The notes under the pieces were generated by a model that saw only the letters and a program-made list of their open reading frames with translations, was not told the DNA's origin and did not search any database. A DNA stretch of 64,000 bases from Lineus longissimus (Eukaryota > Nemertea > Pilidiophora > Heteronemertea > Lineidae): positions 16,685,501 to 16,749,500 of the forward strand of contig NC_088310.1 of the NCBI RefSeq assembly GCF_910592395.1, given 5' to 3'. The translations under genes were made by a program, and so were the position numbers. This document shows, one piece after another, positions 23,480 through 34,760 of the stretch; positions within the stretch are counted from its first letter, which is position 1; each line of letters opens with the position of its first letter.

Positions 23480-23920
23480 GTCTTAACTTGGCACACGCCT
23501 GGCGGCTTGAGGTCCCTAAAAGCTAATGGGAGAATCTCATCTCCTATTCGCAGCTGGTGTTGGCGGGGGTTGATGGAAATATTGTGGGCCAGCATGAAGT
23601 CCCACCCAAGGATCAGTGGGCTGTCTACATTGCGGACAACTCAGAAGCGGTGAGGTAAATCAGGGTTTCCCAAGGTCACAGTTACCGTCGAGCAACCTTT
23701 GACATCGAGGGTGTCACCAGTCACAGAAAGCGGTTTCTCGCTGGAGTGCTCCAGCACGAGTTCCGGGGGTTGACAGTGTGTCAACTAAAGCGAGTCCCAC
23801 GTGGTTGCCAATCTTCACCTTCACCCTTAGTATGACTTTCCTTGGGTCCAGACTTTGCTGGGTGGGGGCCAAGTGACCCTTCTTGACGGCCGAAGCTATT
23901 CCCCTGCCCCTGATCATACT
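23480..23920 (-). pseudogene. Gypsy retropepsin-like aspartic protease (broken)
   Basis: The frame at 23917-23714 contains GNHVGLALVDT, the retropepsin active-site strand. Leu follows the Asp-Thr where Gly is expected, so the catalytic loop is damaged or shifted. Downstream, near 23600, the minus strand encodes ILGWDFM, matching the second conserved retropepsin motif (ILGxDFL), in a different frame. The protease would cleave the gag-pol polyprotein. Confidence 0.8.
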
Positions 23921-23929
23921 TCAGATTCC

Positions 23930-24565
23930 AGCAATGCCGCCAGATGTGGCCTGGCTGCATGGCCACAATAATCACACAGGCCCTTGAAGGGCTTAGACTC
24001 AGATGACTGCTGTCCTTGGCTAGCTTGTTGGTTCTGTTGACTTGCGTGGTATCATCCCTGTTGGCCATTTGAGGATGGAGTCGCCCACGTCTGTCCCCTA
24101 TTCGGTGGGGTCCAGGCTTGTTGTTGCTCTTGCTGGGCTTCTTGTTGACCATTGAGGTCCCCATTACGCCCTCTATTGTGGTTTCTAGGGACGTTCGGCT
24201 TCGTATGAAATGGTGATTGCTTGCATAATGCGGAGTTCAGAGGCTGACATCGTCTCGCCCGGCTGTCGAGTCATGCCCATGAATTCCTGCCGCCTGAGGG
24301 GTGCATGGTCTCCAGGCACCAAGCGATCCCTCATGCAGGGCCTGTTTCAGGAGGTCGTAATTGACTTTCTCCGCTGCAGTCAGGCCGTCATAGGTGAGGA
24401 AAGCCCTTCCTCCAAGGAACAATGGCAGGATAACATGCCTGGCCTGACCGCCTGCTGGGGCTGGATTTGGGCAAAAAGCTCGAACTTTTTGAACCACAAG
24501 TCAAAATTATCTTCCGTCTCGCCGAAAAACTCTGTTTATAGCTTTTGCCTAATATTATAAGCCAC
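23930..24565 (-). pseudogene. gag: Gypsy gag (frameshifted)
   Basis: The probable start is the ATG at 24565-24563 (codons reading MVAYNIRQ), followed after a stop by FFGETEDNFDLWFKKFELF, a typical start of a gag matrix/capsid fold. The frame at 24497-24237 includes FLTYDGLTAAEKVNYDLLKQAL, the capsid region. Near 23960 a split zinc knuckle is seen as CDYCG in one frame and PGHIWRHC in the next. Gag packages the element's RNA. Several indels break it. Confidence 0.82.
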
Positions 24566-24660
24566 CATGGTGAATTAAGAAATGAGTTTCAGTGACACGG
24601 AACCAACTGTCTTGAACCACGGGCCTTTAAATATTCTGTCTCGAGAGGAGCTCCTACAGC

Positions 24661-25634
24661 ATAGCAGCCGGGCTGCGAAATTTTTTTCTGCAGGATACTT
24701 CTGCCACAGTGTACATCTGACAGCCAATCACAATTGGCGTGATCTTTGACGTCACACTGTTTATTTATGCATGATAATGCAAATACAATGGACGATACCG
24801 AGTCGCATGCCGAGTGCCACTTCAACTGTGAATGTGACAATAGTTCATTGTCTGACCCCAATTATGCTCAACTCAAGGTTTGTGTCGTAGTGTTTAGGAA
24901 TGAATTGCACAGATTCATTGTAAAATTGATGATATTATGCGTACAAAAGAGGCATCAGCTGATCTGATCGCTACATTGCAGTGCATGCATTGATTTGTGA
25001 AATTTTAAGGGGTAGTGACACTGACAGTGTTGCCAATGTTGATAATTATTAAAGGGACAGTGTATCCGATGTCTCGCGATTTGTGAAATTTTAAGGGGCA
25101 GTGACACTGACAGTGTTGCCAATGTTGATAATTATTAAAGGGACAGTGTATCCGATGTCTGCTGTTTGTTGAAGGTATCAGGCCTATTTTGGTAGTTTGA
25201 ACATTGTTGAAGGGCCATTGTATAAAACACATTTTGACAAGCAAACAAAATAAATTGAATGGTGGCGCTACCTATGCATATACAGCAGAACTAGTTACAC
25301 GGTTGACAGATAAACATTCAACCTCGGCTATTTTGCCGAGCACAGTGCGCCTTTAACAGACAAGTCCAATAAATACAGTCCACTCGACATTGACGACAAT
25401 GAAAATACATGTTAAGATACTGCAAATAAATATATTTTAGCTAATATACTCCTCTAACCATTTGCTAACTTGTTCTTTCCAAGATTATCAGAACACGTGG
25501 CATTGTTGACATTATTGCGCCATGTGGAAAGATGATGTCAACAAAGACACGTGCTTGCCTTGAATTCTGATTGGCTGTCAGATGTACACTATGGCAAAAG
25601 TATCCTGCAGAAAAAAATTTCGCAGCCGGGCTAC
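24661..25634. mobile_element. ~975-bp foldback DNA element in the Gypsy leader
   Basis: About 73 bp at the left (24661-24735) reappear as the reverse complement at 25563-25634, sharing cagccgggctgcgaaat and atcctgcagaaaaaaattt. The tips (gcagccgggctgc) are themselves palindromic. The interior has no transposase, only a 2 x 86-bp tandem repeat and AT-rich DNA. It lies between gag and the 5' LTR and accounts for the unusually long leader. The superfamily cannot be assigned; a possible acag duplication at the edges is weak. Confidence 0.82.
24992..25163. repeat. 86-bp tandem duplication
   Basis: The unit starting gatttgtgaaattttaagg at 24992 repeats nearly unchanged at 25078. It lies inside the foldback element. 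The near identity indicates a recent duplication. Confidence 0.93.
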
Positions 25635-25980
25635 AGAAACCGCGGTCACGGGACATCGCTCTTGTCATCACGAAAAGTCGACTCGATTGTCGGACGAGTT
25701 GAAGCGGGTCCTATTTTCGGACACCGGACGGCGAATAATGTACGGTTTTTACGTGCTAATTAGTGGATTCAGAACCAACTAGCATTTATGATTTGAGTGC
25801 AATACGCATGCCCGCATGTCCTCCTGGGCTTTTTGTGCGATGATGAGTGATTTATAGGCCTAAAATTATCATTTCAATAATTTGGCGGGAAATCAGCACA
25901 AATCGGGCGATCACGGTCAAAACTTTCGACGCTGCTGTCGAGGAAATCGGTTTCTCCCGTCTCAGTTCTTTTTGGACAGG

Positions 25981-25998
25981 CCTTCTATTTGGGCGCCA
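25981..25998 (-). promoter_or_regulatory. Primer binding site of the Gypsy element
   Basis: On the minus strand, tggcgcccaaatagaagg begins two bases after the 5' LTR. TGGCGCCC is the usual start of tRNA-complementary primer sites in retroviruses and Gypsy elements (lysine tRNA type). The later bases match less well, so the exact tRNA is not assigned. Confidence 0.85.
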
Positions 25999-26000
25999 GA

Positions 26001-26203
26001 TGTGAAGGTCGATTATCTCCTCCTTTCAGTCCGCGTTTTATTGAAAGATGACTCGTGGTTACATCACAAATACCAACTTTTATTCTCAAAATCTAAACTT
26101 CGTTTGAAAACTCCAAGGGCGTCACCGGAAGAGACTCACTGCGCAGCTGCTCTGCGCAGTGTTCAATGTTAAAGGGGCAGTGGCCCAATATGTGCCCGCC
26201 ACA
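26001..26203 (-). repeat. Gypsy 5' LTR (203 bp)
   Basis: This pairs with 9228-9430. On the minus strand it begins TGTGGCGGGC and ends CCTTCACA. It should contain the element's promoter; no clear TATA box is seen. Confidence 0.93.
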
Positions 26204-26206
26204 GAA

Positions 26207-26337
26207 TTCTGCCATGCATGCGCCTGTGAACGAGGTTCCTTGTGTCCAGTACAACACACACAATAAGTCCATACCAAGGCCGTTGCATGTCCGTGAGCTT
26301 CCACCCGAGGGTGAGCTTGTGGGTCATGTTGATTATC
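26207..26337. repeat. Repeat X, right copy, first part
   Basis: Matches 8705-8837 in the same orientation, starting attctgccatgcatgcgcc and ending gttgattatc, where LINE-C begins. The rest of this copy is at 29609-29936. Confidence 0.85.
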
Positions 26338-29300
26338 ATCGAGGCGTTACAGTCCTCAGGAGTTGTATTCATTGAGGACTTCGCAGGATATGTTAGTTTC
26401 GAATGCCGCCGTACCTGTGCTTAACTTTGATGAATGGCCTCAGTGTAATGTGACGAGACGTCTTTTTCGTGGTGGCCTACATTCAAAAGGTGTAAAAGCT
26501 TGGAGTCGTTGAGGAACCAACCATCTTAATTTGAAAACTGTTCCTTTCTCTGATGAACGCCATGCCCCTCTGGTGCGAGAACTTCGCCGCCACAGATTTG
26601 TAACGTCTGCTTGTTGAATACCCGCTCGCTCAAGAACAAGACTTACTTTCTTATGGATTACATTCTCACACATAATCTAGACATTCTTGCTCTAACAGAG
26701 ACATGGCTTGGTGGTGATTGTGATGTCAATGTGCTAAGAGATGTGTCCTCCTGGATACTCAGTCGATCACGTTAACAGGGCAGACTCAAAGAAGGGAGAG
26801 GGCGTTGCGTTGATCTATCGATCTTCGCTGAGTGTTAAACTCATGGACGTCCATATCGCATCTGGTGTCACTCAGTTTGAGTATATTTACTGCCGGGTAA
26901 CGTTGGCATCAGCGGCATTGTACGTCACAGTTGTGTATCGTCCACCACCTTCGAAAGCAAACAAGTTAAAGGTGTCGACGTTCTTTGAGGAATGGACGTC
27001 TTTCTTGGACCGATACATTCGCATCCAGGATCCTGTGCTCATTTTGGGTGACACAAATTATAATCTAGATGACGACAGGTGTACCGATGCGGCTGACTTT
27101 CGAAGTTCATTAGAAGCTGCTGGTCTGGTGCAACATGTCAAGGACCAGACACACTCTAGGGGTCATGTGCTCGATGTGGTGATCACGCGGGAGGATAACT
27201 CGTTTCTTCACCGTCCGCCAACTGTGTCAGACCCGGGTTTCTGCAACTCCTTTGGAAAACCTACTCGTGATCATTTTGCAGTCCATTTCGCACTAAGTTT
27301 TTCTGTGCCAGACGCATCACGTAAGTCGGTCACTTTCCGGAAGTTGAGGCCAATTGACATCCCCAGCTTTGCAGCTGACCTTATAGCACTAACGGTGAGA
27401 AAGTAACTCTAGAGGTGGGGTCCACAGCAGAAAAAGTCAACTGTTACAATTCACTTCTTGCCGCCACTTTGGATCAGCACGCTTCTGAGCAAACAAAGAC
27501 AATCTCACTTGCTACCTGGTGTACGGATTCACTTCGGGATGCTAAACAGAAGCGACGGAAACTTGAGAGGAAATGGAGACAAACGGGGCTAACTGTAGAC
27601 CATCAGATCTTTTGTGAACAATGTGCCAGTGTCAATCGACTTTTGTTTGAGAGTAAAAAAGAGTATTTTTCTACTAAGGTCGAGGATTGTGGTCGCGATC
27701 AGGGGGCGGTGTCTAGGCTTGCTGGACAACTCCTTGGAAAATCGTAAGATGTTGTGCTCCCCACTCATACCAGCCAAAGGTCATTGGCTAATAGGTTCAA
27801 TGATTTTTACCTGAACAAAGTTGAGCGCATTCGTTCAAGCCTTTGGGATTCCCAGTCTCCATCCAGCCTGGCTGACCCCATTGTCAGCGATGTTGCATTT
27901 TCTGGTACAAAGTTTACAAGTTTCTCCGCAGTGTCGGAGGTGGAGGTGAAGAAAGTTATCCTTAAATCGGCAAGCAAGTCATGTGATCTCGACCCCCATA
28001 CCAACATGGTTGTTAAAATCCTGTATAAATAAATTATTACCATCCATAACATCAATCGTAAATTCCGCCTTAGCCAACTCTGATGTTCCAACGGACTTAA
28101 AAACGGCACACATTCGGCCACTCTTAAAGAAGCCAGGGTTGAGAAGGAAGAATTGAAAAATTACAGACCTGTCTCCAACCTTTTCTTTGTTTCCAAAGTG
28201 TTGGAGAAAGTAGTTGCATCACAGCTGAGGTACCATCTCAACACTCATTGTCTTCATGACCCATTGCAGTCTGCGTATAGGCCCTACCATTCCACGGAGA
28301 CTGTACTTATCAAAGTTCAATCAGATGTGATGGATGGGTTAGACAAGGGTGATGTCGTTCTTCTATTGATGTTAGATATGTCATCAGCTTTTGATACCAT
28401 TGAGCATACCATCTTGCTGAAGCGGTTGGAGTATTCTTTTGGTATAGAAGGTGTGGCCCTTGCATGGTTTCGGTCCTACTTGACTGAGCGGGTCCAGTCG
28501 GTTCGAATTGACGATAATGTGTCTGACCAGCGGTCCATTAAGTATGGCGTCCCTCAGGGATCAGTTTTAGGGCCAAAGTTGTACTGCATGTATACCAAAC
28601 CTATCGGCGACATTGTGCGAAAGTTCAACCTGAGATACCACCTTTACGCAGACGATACCCAACACTATAGTTGTCAGAGTGAAGGATATATCGTCTGCTA
28701 TCCAGGCCATCGAATCATGCGTCCGAGAGTTAAAGCCGTGGCTAATCGCAAATGGTCTATCTCAGAATGACGTCAAGACTGACTTTGCCATCGTCTTTCC
28801 TAAATACCTTAAAAGTATTGTTAAAGAGCTGAACCTTGACATAACAATTGGAAACTGCAGTGTAAAACCATCATCCTGTGTAAAAAACCTAGGTGTTTTT
28901 CTGGATTCGGGTCTCACCATGGAAAAGCATGTAAACAATGTGTAAAGAGTCTGTCACTTTCATATGCGTAATATCAGTCTCATTAAGCCATTCCGCGGCT
29001 CACAGATGCAGCATGCAAGTCTCTTGTCCAGGCTACTGTCATCTCCAGACTGGACTATATGCCAACAGCCTCCTGTATGGTATAGCTGACAGTCATTTGA
29101 AAAGACTCCAAAAGGTGCAGAACACAGCGGCCCGACTTGTAACTGGTGCAAAGAAGCGTGATCACATTACACCAGTTCTTCAGGGGTTGCACTGGTTATA
29201 CCTGTCCACTTACGTATTCAGTTCAAGCTGCTGCTTTTATCGTACAAGGTTTTAAATGGCTTAGCACCAGATTATTTCGATGATCTTATTGTAAAGCATG

Positions 29301-29608
29301 TGCCAAACCGGCAGTTGCGTTCCGCGGACCAGGGCCTCTTGTCTGTGCCAAGGACTCGCACTAAAAGATACGGCTCGTGGTCATTGGGACAAGTTGCTCC
29401 TGGTCTGTGGAATGCACTGCCGGCAACGATCAGAGGGTCACCAAGTGTTCAATCTTTTATGGGTCGTTTAAAGACACATCTTTTTAGACAACATTATTGT
29501 ATTTCTTAACTTTCGGAGCTGTGTTTTTATATTTCGTATGTCATGTCTGTGATGAATGAATGTTTTAAATTTTAGAGCATTGCTTTTATGAATAGGGCGC
29601 TATAGAAA
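26338..29608 (+). mobile_element. LINE-C: CR1/L2-group LINE inserted in repeat X
   Basis: The left edge is where repeat X stops matching its sister copy, and the right edge is where it resumes (ttttcacccatgaa). The 3' end reads gggcgctatagaaatg, the short terminal motif found at L2/CR1 tails in place of poly(A). Endonuclease and RT frames lie on the + strand. At 3.3 kb it lacks most of the 5' region. Relative to the left X copy, about 65 bp of target (8838-8903) is missing, pointing to a target-site deletion at integration. Confidence 0.9.
26640..29509 (+). pseudogene. LINE-C endonuclease-reverse transcriptase (frameshifted)
   Basis: From 26640 the frame reads SLKNKTYFLMDYILTHN and LDILALTETWLGGD, the endonuclease start. 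It continues at 26741-27406 with VYRPPPSKANKLK, LILGDTNYNLDD, HVLDVVITRED and the DHF that stands for the SDH motif. RT at 28153-28770 has KNYRPVSNLFFVSKVLEKVV, LLLMLDMSSAFDTIEH, YGVPQGSVLGPKLY and YHLYADDTQHY, so the catalytic YADD is present. The thumb continues to 29509 (VQNTAARLVTGAKKRDHITP, ... LFRQHYCIS). Frame breaks lie near 26735, 27410, 27748, 28035, 28680, 28940 and 29256. Confidence 0.92.
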
Positions 29609-29936
29609 TGTTTTCACCCATGAATAAAGTTTAAGACAAATTCTTAGGTTGAGGCGTTCGACATGGATTACATAACCATAGCCCAGCAGTGAATAAAAGG
29701 CCCGCCGGATCATATCCGGACCATTTTTTTATCGTGGTTTTTGGTGGCCTTCCAATGTTTGCAATGTGTGTAACGTTGCGCTTTGTACACAGCAACTCCG
29801 TTCTGACGCACTTCCATATTCCTCCCGAGTCCCTTCTTCCTATTCGTTGTGACGCGCCCCCATATTTGTACAGAAGCTTTGCGGGGTGCATCAGAGACTT
29901 GATTCAGCCAGATTATCAACTAATGGTCCTATATTA
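29609..29936. repeat. Repeat X, right copy, second part
   Basis: Matches 8904-9224 in direct orientation, from ttttcacccatgaataaag to ggtcctatatt, with about 90% identity by eye. It resumes immediately after LINE-C. Confidence 0.85.
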
Positions 29937-31160
29937 TTGACATGGTTACTGTTCAACAAAAATGATGAACTACTTACTATTTTCACGTTTTGATAGTAAA
30001 GGTGATATTTTACATGTATACATTCGTTCTTATGTAGGCCTATGCTTCCACGGTAACCATAGCAATTACTGTCCGAAAATTGAAATAACTAAAATGGCCG
30101 TTGCATTTTGATAACTTTTCTCCTGAGTTCTATGATTGTTGCAGCCTCTGTTGTTCAACAGTTCAGTCTACAAGCCGTTGCTCACATTCGCGATTTAGAT
30201 GTCTTTTTTCGCGGGCATCTCGCAAACGCGTCCGAAATACGAATGTGAATGTGTACTCTTGCTGTGAGCCTTTGCAGTTCGTGGCGGTCAGTGGACTTCT
30301 TGCCGCTTATTGTTTTTCAGGAACCAGATCGCTCCAGTGATGATGTTTTTCTCAAGTCAAATAAGGGAGATATGCCTTTTAGACTTGATTTGTACAGATG
30401 TTGTTCTGTCTTTAATACTGATGCTGCCGTATTTTAAACTCTCCTTTTATTTTGTATCTTTGCAGGTCCTTCTATACGAAGTGTATACCAACGCATGGAG
30501 ATAGCCTTTCGTGTAACTACTACATATTGAGAAAACCATATTCTACTTTTGATTCACAATGACTCATTTTTGTTTCAACGTAATGTAGACAAGATGCAGG
30601 AAATACTTTGCCGTGTCTTGGGTACATGACCACGAACGGAATGTCAGTTAGGGCACGAACAGAATTCAAAAATACTTTAATCTTTTTTTGATTATCTGCT
30701 TATTTGCCTTTGGACATCTCTCAACAACTTCCCATCCATTCCAAACTGAAACGAATCATTGATTCAATCTGTTCTCCTTGGATTTTACAATTGTTTCTAT
30801 TTAACTGTTTTTATCAAATAAACGACTTCCTTTACTTACTTTATTCGTCTTTACAGTATGTCAGTATCGGGTATTTAGCTGGTCAAATAAGTCCCGGACC
30901 GTCGCCACCTTCGAGGTAACTCTTTTAAACGGTCATGGCATGGTTTGTTGACAAAAGATTATGGCATTTGATTGGTCAATTTGCCATCACATCTCAAACT
31001 GATGCATGCAGTCTGTACGAAGATTGGTGCCGTCATCGTGAAAGAGGTAGTGGTACAGTGGCAACGGGGCTACCATCCTCCAATTGTCTCGGTCTCACAC
31101 TTTCCCGTAAAAATGGACATGCATCCTCTAAGGTTCCCCGTCGGAGAGTCCATTAATTAT
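29937..31160. other. No gene recognised
   Basis: Short open frames show no family signature. A segment at about 30858-30916 is flanked by a good acceptor (tctttacag) and a gtaact donor and stays open (QYVSIGYLAGQISPGP), but one 20-codon piece without partners is not enough to call an exon. No transposon ends are seen. Confidence 0.4.
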
Positions 31161-31171
31161 AGGGGTACAGA

Positions 31172-31268
31172 AAAATGGGCGAAACAGGAAGGAGGCGGAA
31201 AAGGAAATGGGCGAAACGGGAAGAGGCGAAACAGGAACTTTGTAGGCGAAACAGGAAAAAGGCAAACT
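31172..31268. repeat. Purine-rich minisatellite (gggcgaaacaggaa)
   Basis: About five irregular copies of gggcgaaac[ag]ggaa occur in a row. Lys/Arg-rich open frames here are by-products of the repeat. Confidence 0.8.
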
Positions 31269-31512
31269 TAAAATGTTCTGGCTTCCATGCGACATTTACC
31301 AAGTCGCACATTCATTATCAACACCCTCCACCTTTACTGTTTTTAACGTTGTACTTACAACATTAGGGCCGACTACAAAAACGTTTTGGGTTCGAACACA
31401 AGAAAATGAAATGATGATAGGGTTTATTTGATAACGGAATATTCACATATGAGCGACGAAAACAGATACACAGACCATTTAACGTTACGACGAACAATAG
31501 AGACAGCACATA

Positions 31513-31710
31513 AGGGCCGTTTAGACGACAGGCGAAAAGACCGCATTCGGATCGAATATGGATGAATCCGGATTAAAACCACCCACGGCGATGGTACCTT
31601 TTTAGTCCGGATGCAACCACATTGATCCGGATCTTTTTGCGTTTACACGACGAAAAATTAATCCGGATTCGGGACGCATCCGGATTTTTTCGCGTCGTCT
31701 AAACGGCCCT
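31513..31710. mobile_element. 198-bp MITE with 17-bp TIRs
   Basis: agggccgtttagacgac at 31513-31529 is perfectly complementary to 31694-31710. The interior repeats the word atccggat, so the element is palindromic well beyond its ends. An ata trinucleotide lies on both sides (or TA with one shifted base), which suits a Tc1/mariner or PIF/Harbinger derivative. No coding capacity. Confidence 0.88.
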
Positions 31711-32930
31711 ATAGACCGGGGCCACGTATCGCACCCAGCGTGCATTTTACGTAAAATTGTACGTTATCAACGTCACGACGTTACCACGAGCGAAACCCCT
31801 CTCTTTTTGAAGAAAGTCAAACGACGTTACTTATTTTTTTCCGCGCCAACGCAACAATGATTTTCAATCAACTCCCCGTGTCAATCAGGTGACGTCACAC
31901 CCCACGCGCATTTGGATTGGTCGAGATACATCGCGTCAATAACAGTAAATTTTTACCAAGAAGGAAACCGTAAACGATGGATAAACTGACGAAATACCGC
32001 ACCACTGACTGATAACAGTTCCAAATACCATAAGGATATCAACATTAAGGTAGTACTTTATCACCTCATACAGGTTTTGATCGATGTTATTAAACTTTAT
32101 GCATGATATAACCGATCGTAAAACGTAGCCCAAAACCTCGTGCAATATTTTCCCGGTCAAAGACACGTCTTGACGAAAAACCGATCGAGCTGCCTGAAGA
32201 GGTAAATATATATTTCGCAAGTCCATAGTTACACAAAACCTCATAAGATTATATTACAAATACCCTGACGTCGGTTCACAAGACTAAAAGTCACATACGA
32301 TATGTATAATTTTTACATTTAGAAGTTTACGAGACATCGTCGACAACTTGACGAAAGTGAGACGGTATGACGTCATCACCAGACACCAAACGAAAAGTGA
32401 CGGATTCGCCTTAAGTTCTTTAAAATAAACATCATGGCATGCATGGAAGCTAATTAAAGGTAATTATTGTTCCAAAGACCGAGTGTAAAGATATATTGAC
32501 CTAAAGTCAAAAACCGCACAAAAGGCAAAGATTCGAATTCGGACCACGACGCCTAAATTGCATGATGATGTTGATGATGAGAATACCGCATTCGCCCTGG
32601 GACCTTTGCAATGCATGCAAATTGTGTTTTCAGCACTCCGTAATTTCTTACCGGTTGATTTGATTGCCAACACCGTATGATTTGATATAGCACTTTTACT
32701 TTTATATCGATCATGCGTTGTAGTTCATAGTTGTGCAGAAAAGTGGAAAGTGTACAGAAAGTGCATGGAAACTAGAAATTTGGGATGATTCTCGGAATCC
32801 TAATGAGAAAAACAAAATACGCACAATAGGTCCTTCAAAACCCAATTCTGCTGTGAGAAATATCTGACTTCGATTTCAAGTTCTCCTTAGGAGATCCCTT
32901 TAATGATGTAATGTTTCCGCATCAGCTGTC
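31711..32930. other. No gene recognised
   Basis: Several acg/cgt-rich words and one 102-codon minus-strand frame (31936-32244) are present, but no domain or splice context supports a gene. The stretch may be host intergenic DNA. Confidence 0.4.
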
Positions 32931-33377
32931 ATGATTGATCTAGCCATTGAAAGAGGTAAATACAAAAAACTTAAAGTTGAAGAGAGAGTGTGCTTTTGTA
33001 ATGCCAATGGGACTTCAATAGAAGACGAGGTTCATTTTCTAACTGCTTGTTCAAAATATGATGCTTCAAGGAAAGATTTTTTCTCAATTATCAGCGACAT
33101 CGACTTTTCGGGTCTCTCACCAGAAAATAAGTTTATCTGGCTCCTTTCAAATGAGGATCAGATTTGTCAGAAACTGTCTATATTTGTGCAGAAATGCTTC
33201 TCTGATCGGATAATAAGGACCTCCTCTTCTATTCAAATATTCAAGTTTGACCCCGGTAGACTAGATAGACTTTACATTACAATGTTACTCTTGTCATTTA
33301 TTTTATGTATGTCTCCTGCATGTATTTTCCGTGTGTACTGTTGCCATCTGGGCCTTTTAATTAATAAACTAATTTGA
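32931..33377 (+). pseudogene. C-terminal remnant of a LINE reverse-transcriptase protein
   Basis: This 148-residue frame has EERVCFCNANGTSIEDEVHF followed by LTACSKYDASRKDFF. The C-x-C...E-x-x-HF-x3-C-x3-Y-x3-R pattern occurs at the C-terminus of many animal LINE polyproteins, after the RT thumb. The tail of the frame is hydrophobic and then stops, followed within 20 bases by taataaac, a possible poly(A) signal, and AT-rich sequence. The upstream endonuclease and RT are absent, as expected of a 5'-truncated insertion. The clade is not assigned. Confidence 0.65.
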
Positions 33378-34701
33378 AATTCTAAATTTGAAATTTGTGC
33401 CTCGTTTTCGAAATGACAATAGTGACCTTGACATTTCATGATTTGTTCAGCGCAAAATATGCAAAAATAGATTTCATGACTCGGGTGAGTGAGTCAGTGA
33501 CCCGTTTTCCTTGGACATGGAGTTAGCCTAGCCGTCGATACAAGTATATTGGTCGAAACACACAAAAGATAGGGCTCTTCCATCAGTGGGAGGTACGGTC
33601 CGCGACTGGCTTTTCTTTTAGAGGGAGATGGTAATATGAATTTATACAAGGCGTTTCCAAAAAAAATTGAGTTACGGCCAGAGTCCTCTATTAAAACATG
33701 TGTACATTACGCGTACATTGTTGTGCATAGGTTTTGGTAAAAAAAGTACTCATTGGACCAATCAATCTGCACAAAATTTTATATGTGTCAAGAAGAACCC
33801 TTTGCCAATAGCATAATAAAGTTTTTAAAAATTCCAATACCGATTGCCTGAGAAAAAAAGATTTCCGTACACCATATCCATCAAAACGTCACTGGCGCAT
33901 TGATATGGCCCTGTCAAAGTACAAGTTCTAAACTGACCAGTGAGACCACATTTTCTTAAATATATTATCAAAAAGCATATTTCTGTGATGGCCTGACTCT
34001 GTAGATTAAGAATCAACCACAGATTGAGAATTAATTCCACTTTGGTCCATCCCAGCCATGTATTTACCACAACTTGACATTTTGATAAGCTCTATGTGAC
34101 TGTGCCACACTTCCGGTCGTGGATGAATACAGGTCTCTGCCCTTACTACTATGTTTGTCATGATCATCATGGAAAAGGATCGGCCTGCCTCTCCTTAGCC
34201 CACAATAAACCTTTTCATGCACATTAGTTTTTTTCACCCCAGATCAGAAATTCGAAAAGAATTTAAAGGGACACTATAGACTAGGGCGGACAAGTTAAAG
34301 TTACAGAAAGTCCCGAATAGGGATCTCTCGCACCTCACAGTATGTCTAAACTATTCAAGCTTTTACAAGGAATATATTTAATGCTGGATCTAACTTGACC
34401 CAGTGCCCTTACTCTGACATAATGGACTACAAAGGATTCTACTGCTTGGGATGATATTACCTTTTCGAATTACATCTTAATCCCTCTACATGGATGTGAT
34501 AAAAATAAAGTGGAACTTCCCTTAGCTGAAACAAATCTACTTAAGGACACACCCTCTATTAATGACACAGCATGTCATGATGTGGCCCCAAGTTGGTCCT
34601 TTCCAGCGAATTTGAACTGTTCAATTAGGACTTTCAATTAAGGACAGCATTTGCCAGTCCAAAGGTTGTCCTTTCTACTGTTAGTAGTGAATTACTTAAT
34701 T

Positions 34702-34760
34702 GTCTTATTGCTATAAGGCTAATCAAATGTTTTTTGATTAGTCTCTTATAGCAATAAGAC
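34702..34760. repeat. 59-nt near-perfect hairpin
   Basis: The arms gtcttattgctataag and ctaatcaaa pair with tttgattag and cttatagcaataagac. The stem is about 26 bp with one 2-nt bulge and a loop of about 5 nt. It resembles a pre-miRNA in size, but such hairpins also arise from short MITEs. No evidence of expression can be seen. Confidence 0.75.

Larger units (their letters stand above)
9228..26203 (-). mobile_element. Gypsy LTR retrotransposon, minus strand, split by nested insertions
   Basis: Two 203-bp LTRs bound the element. Reading on the minus strand, the order is 5' LTR (26001-26203), primer binding site, leader, gag (about 24560-23930), protease (about 23920-23480), RT (23470-22530), RNase H (22360-21586), then integrase (12351-10472), a short 3' region and the 3' LTR (9228-9430). 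About 9.2 kb of LINE-A plus nested LINE-B separates RNase H from integrase, and a foldback element occupies the leader. Without these the element would be about 6.8 kb, normal for Gypsy. Every domain carries frameshifts, so this copy is dead. I find no matching 4-5 bp target duplication: the left flank ends attgc and the right flank begins gaatt. Confidence 0.93.

Noticed and set aside
24992-25163. Direct repeats as a CRISPR-like array
   Set aside because: There are only two copies with no spacers, and the genome is clearly eukaryotic.
30858-30916. Possible exon between a good acceptor and a gtaact donor
   Set aside because: It is about 20 codons with no recognisable neighbours in phase, so it is not enough to support a gene.
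31175-31366. Arg/Lys-rich open frame
   Set aside because: It lies on the gggcgaaacaggaa minisatellite and is repeat-driven.
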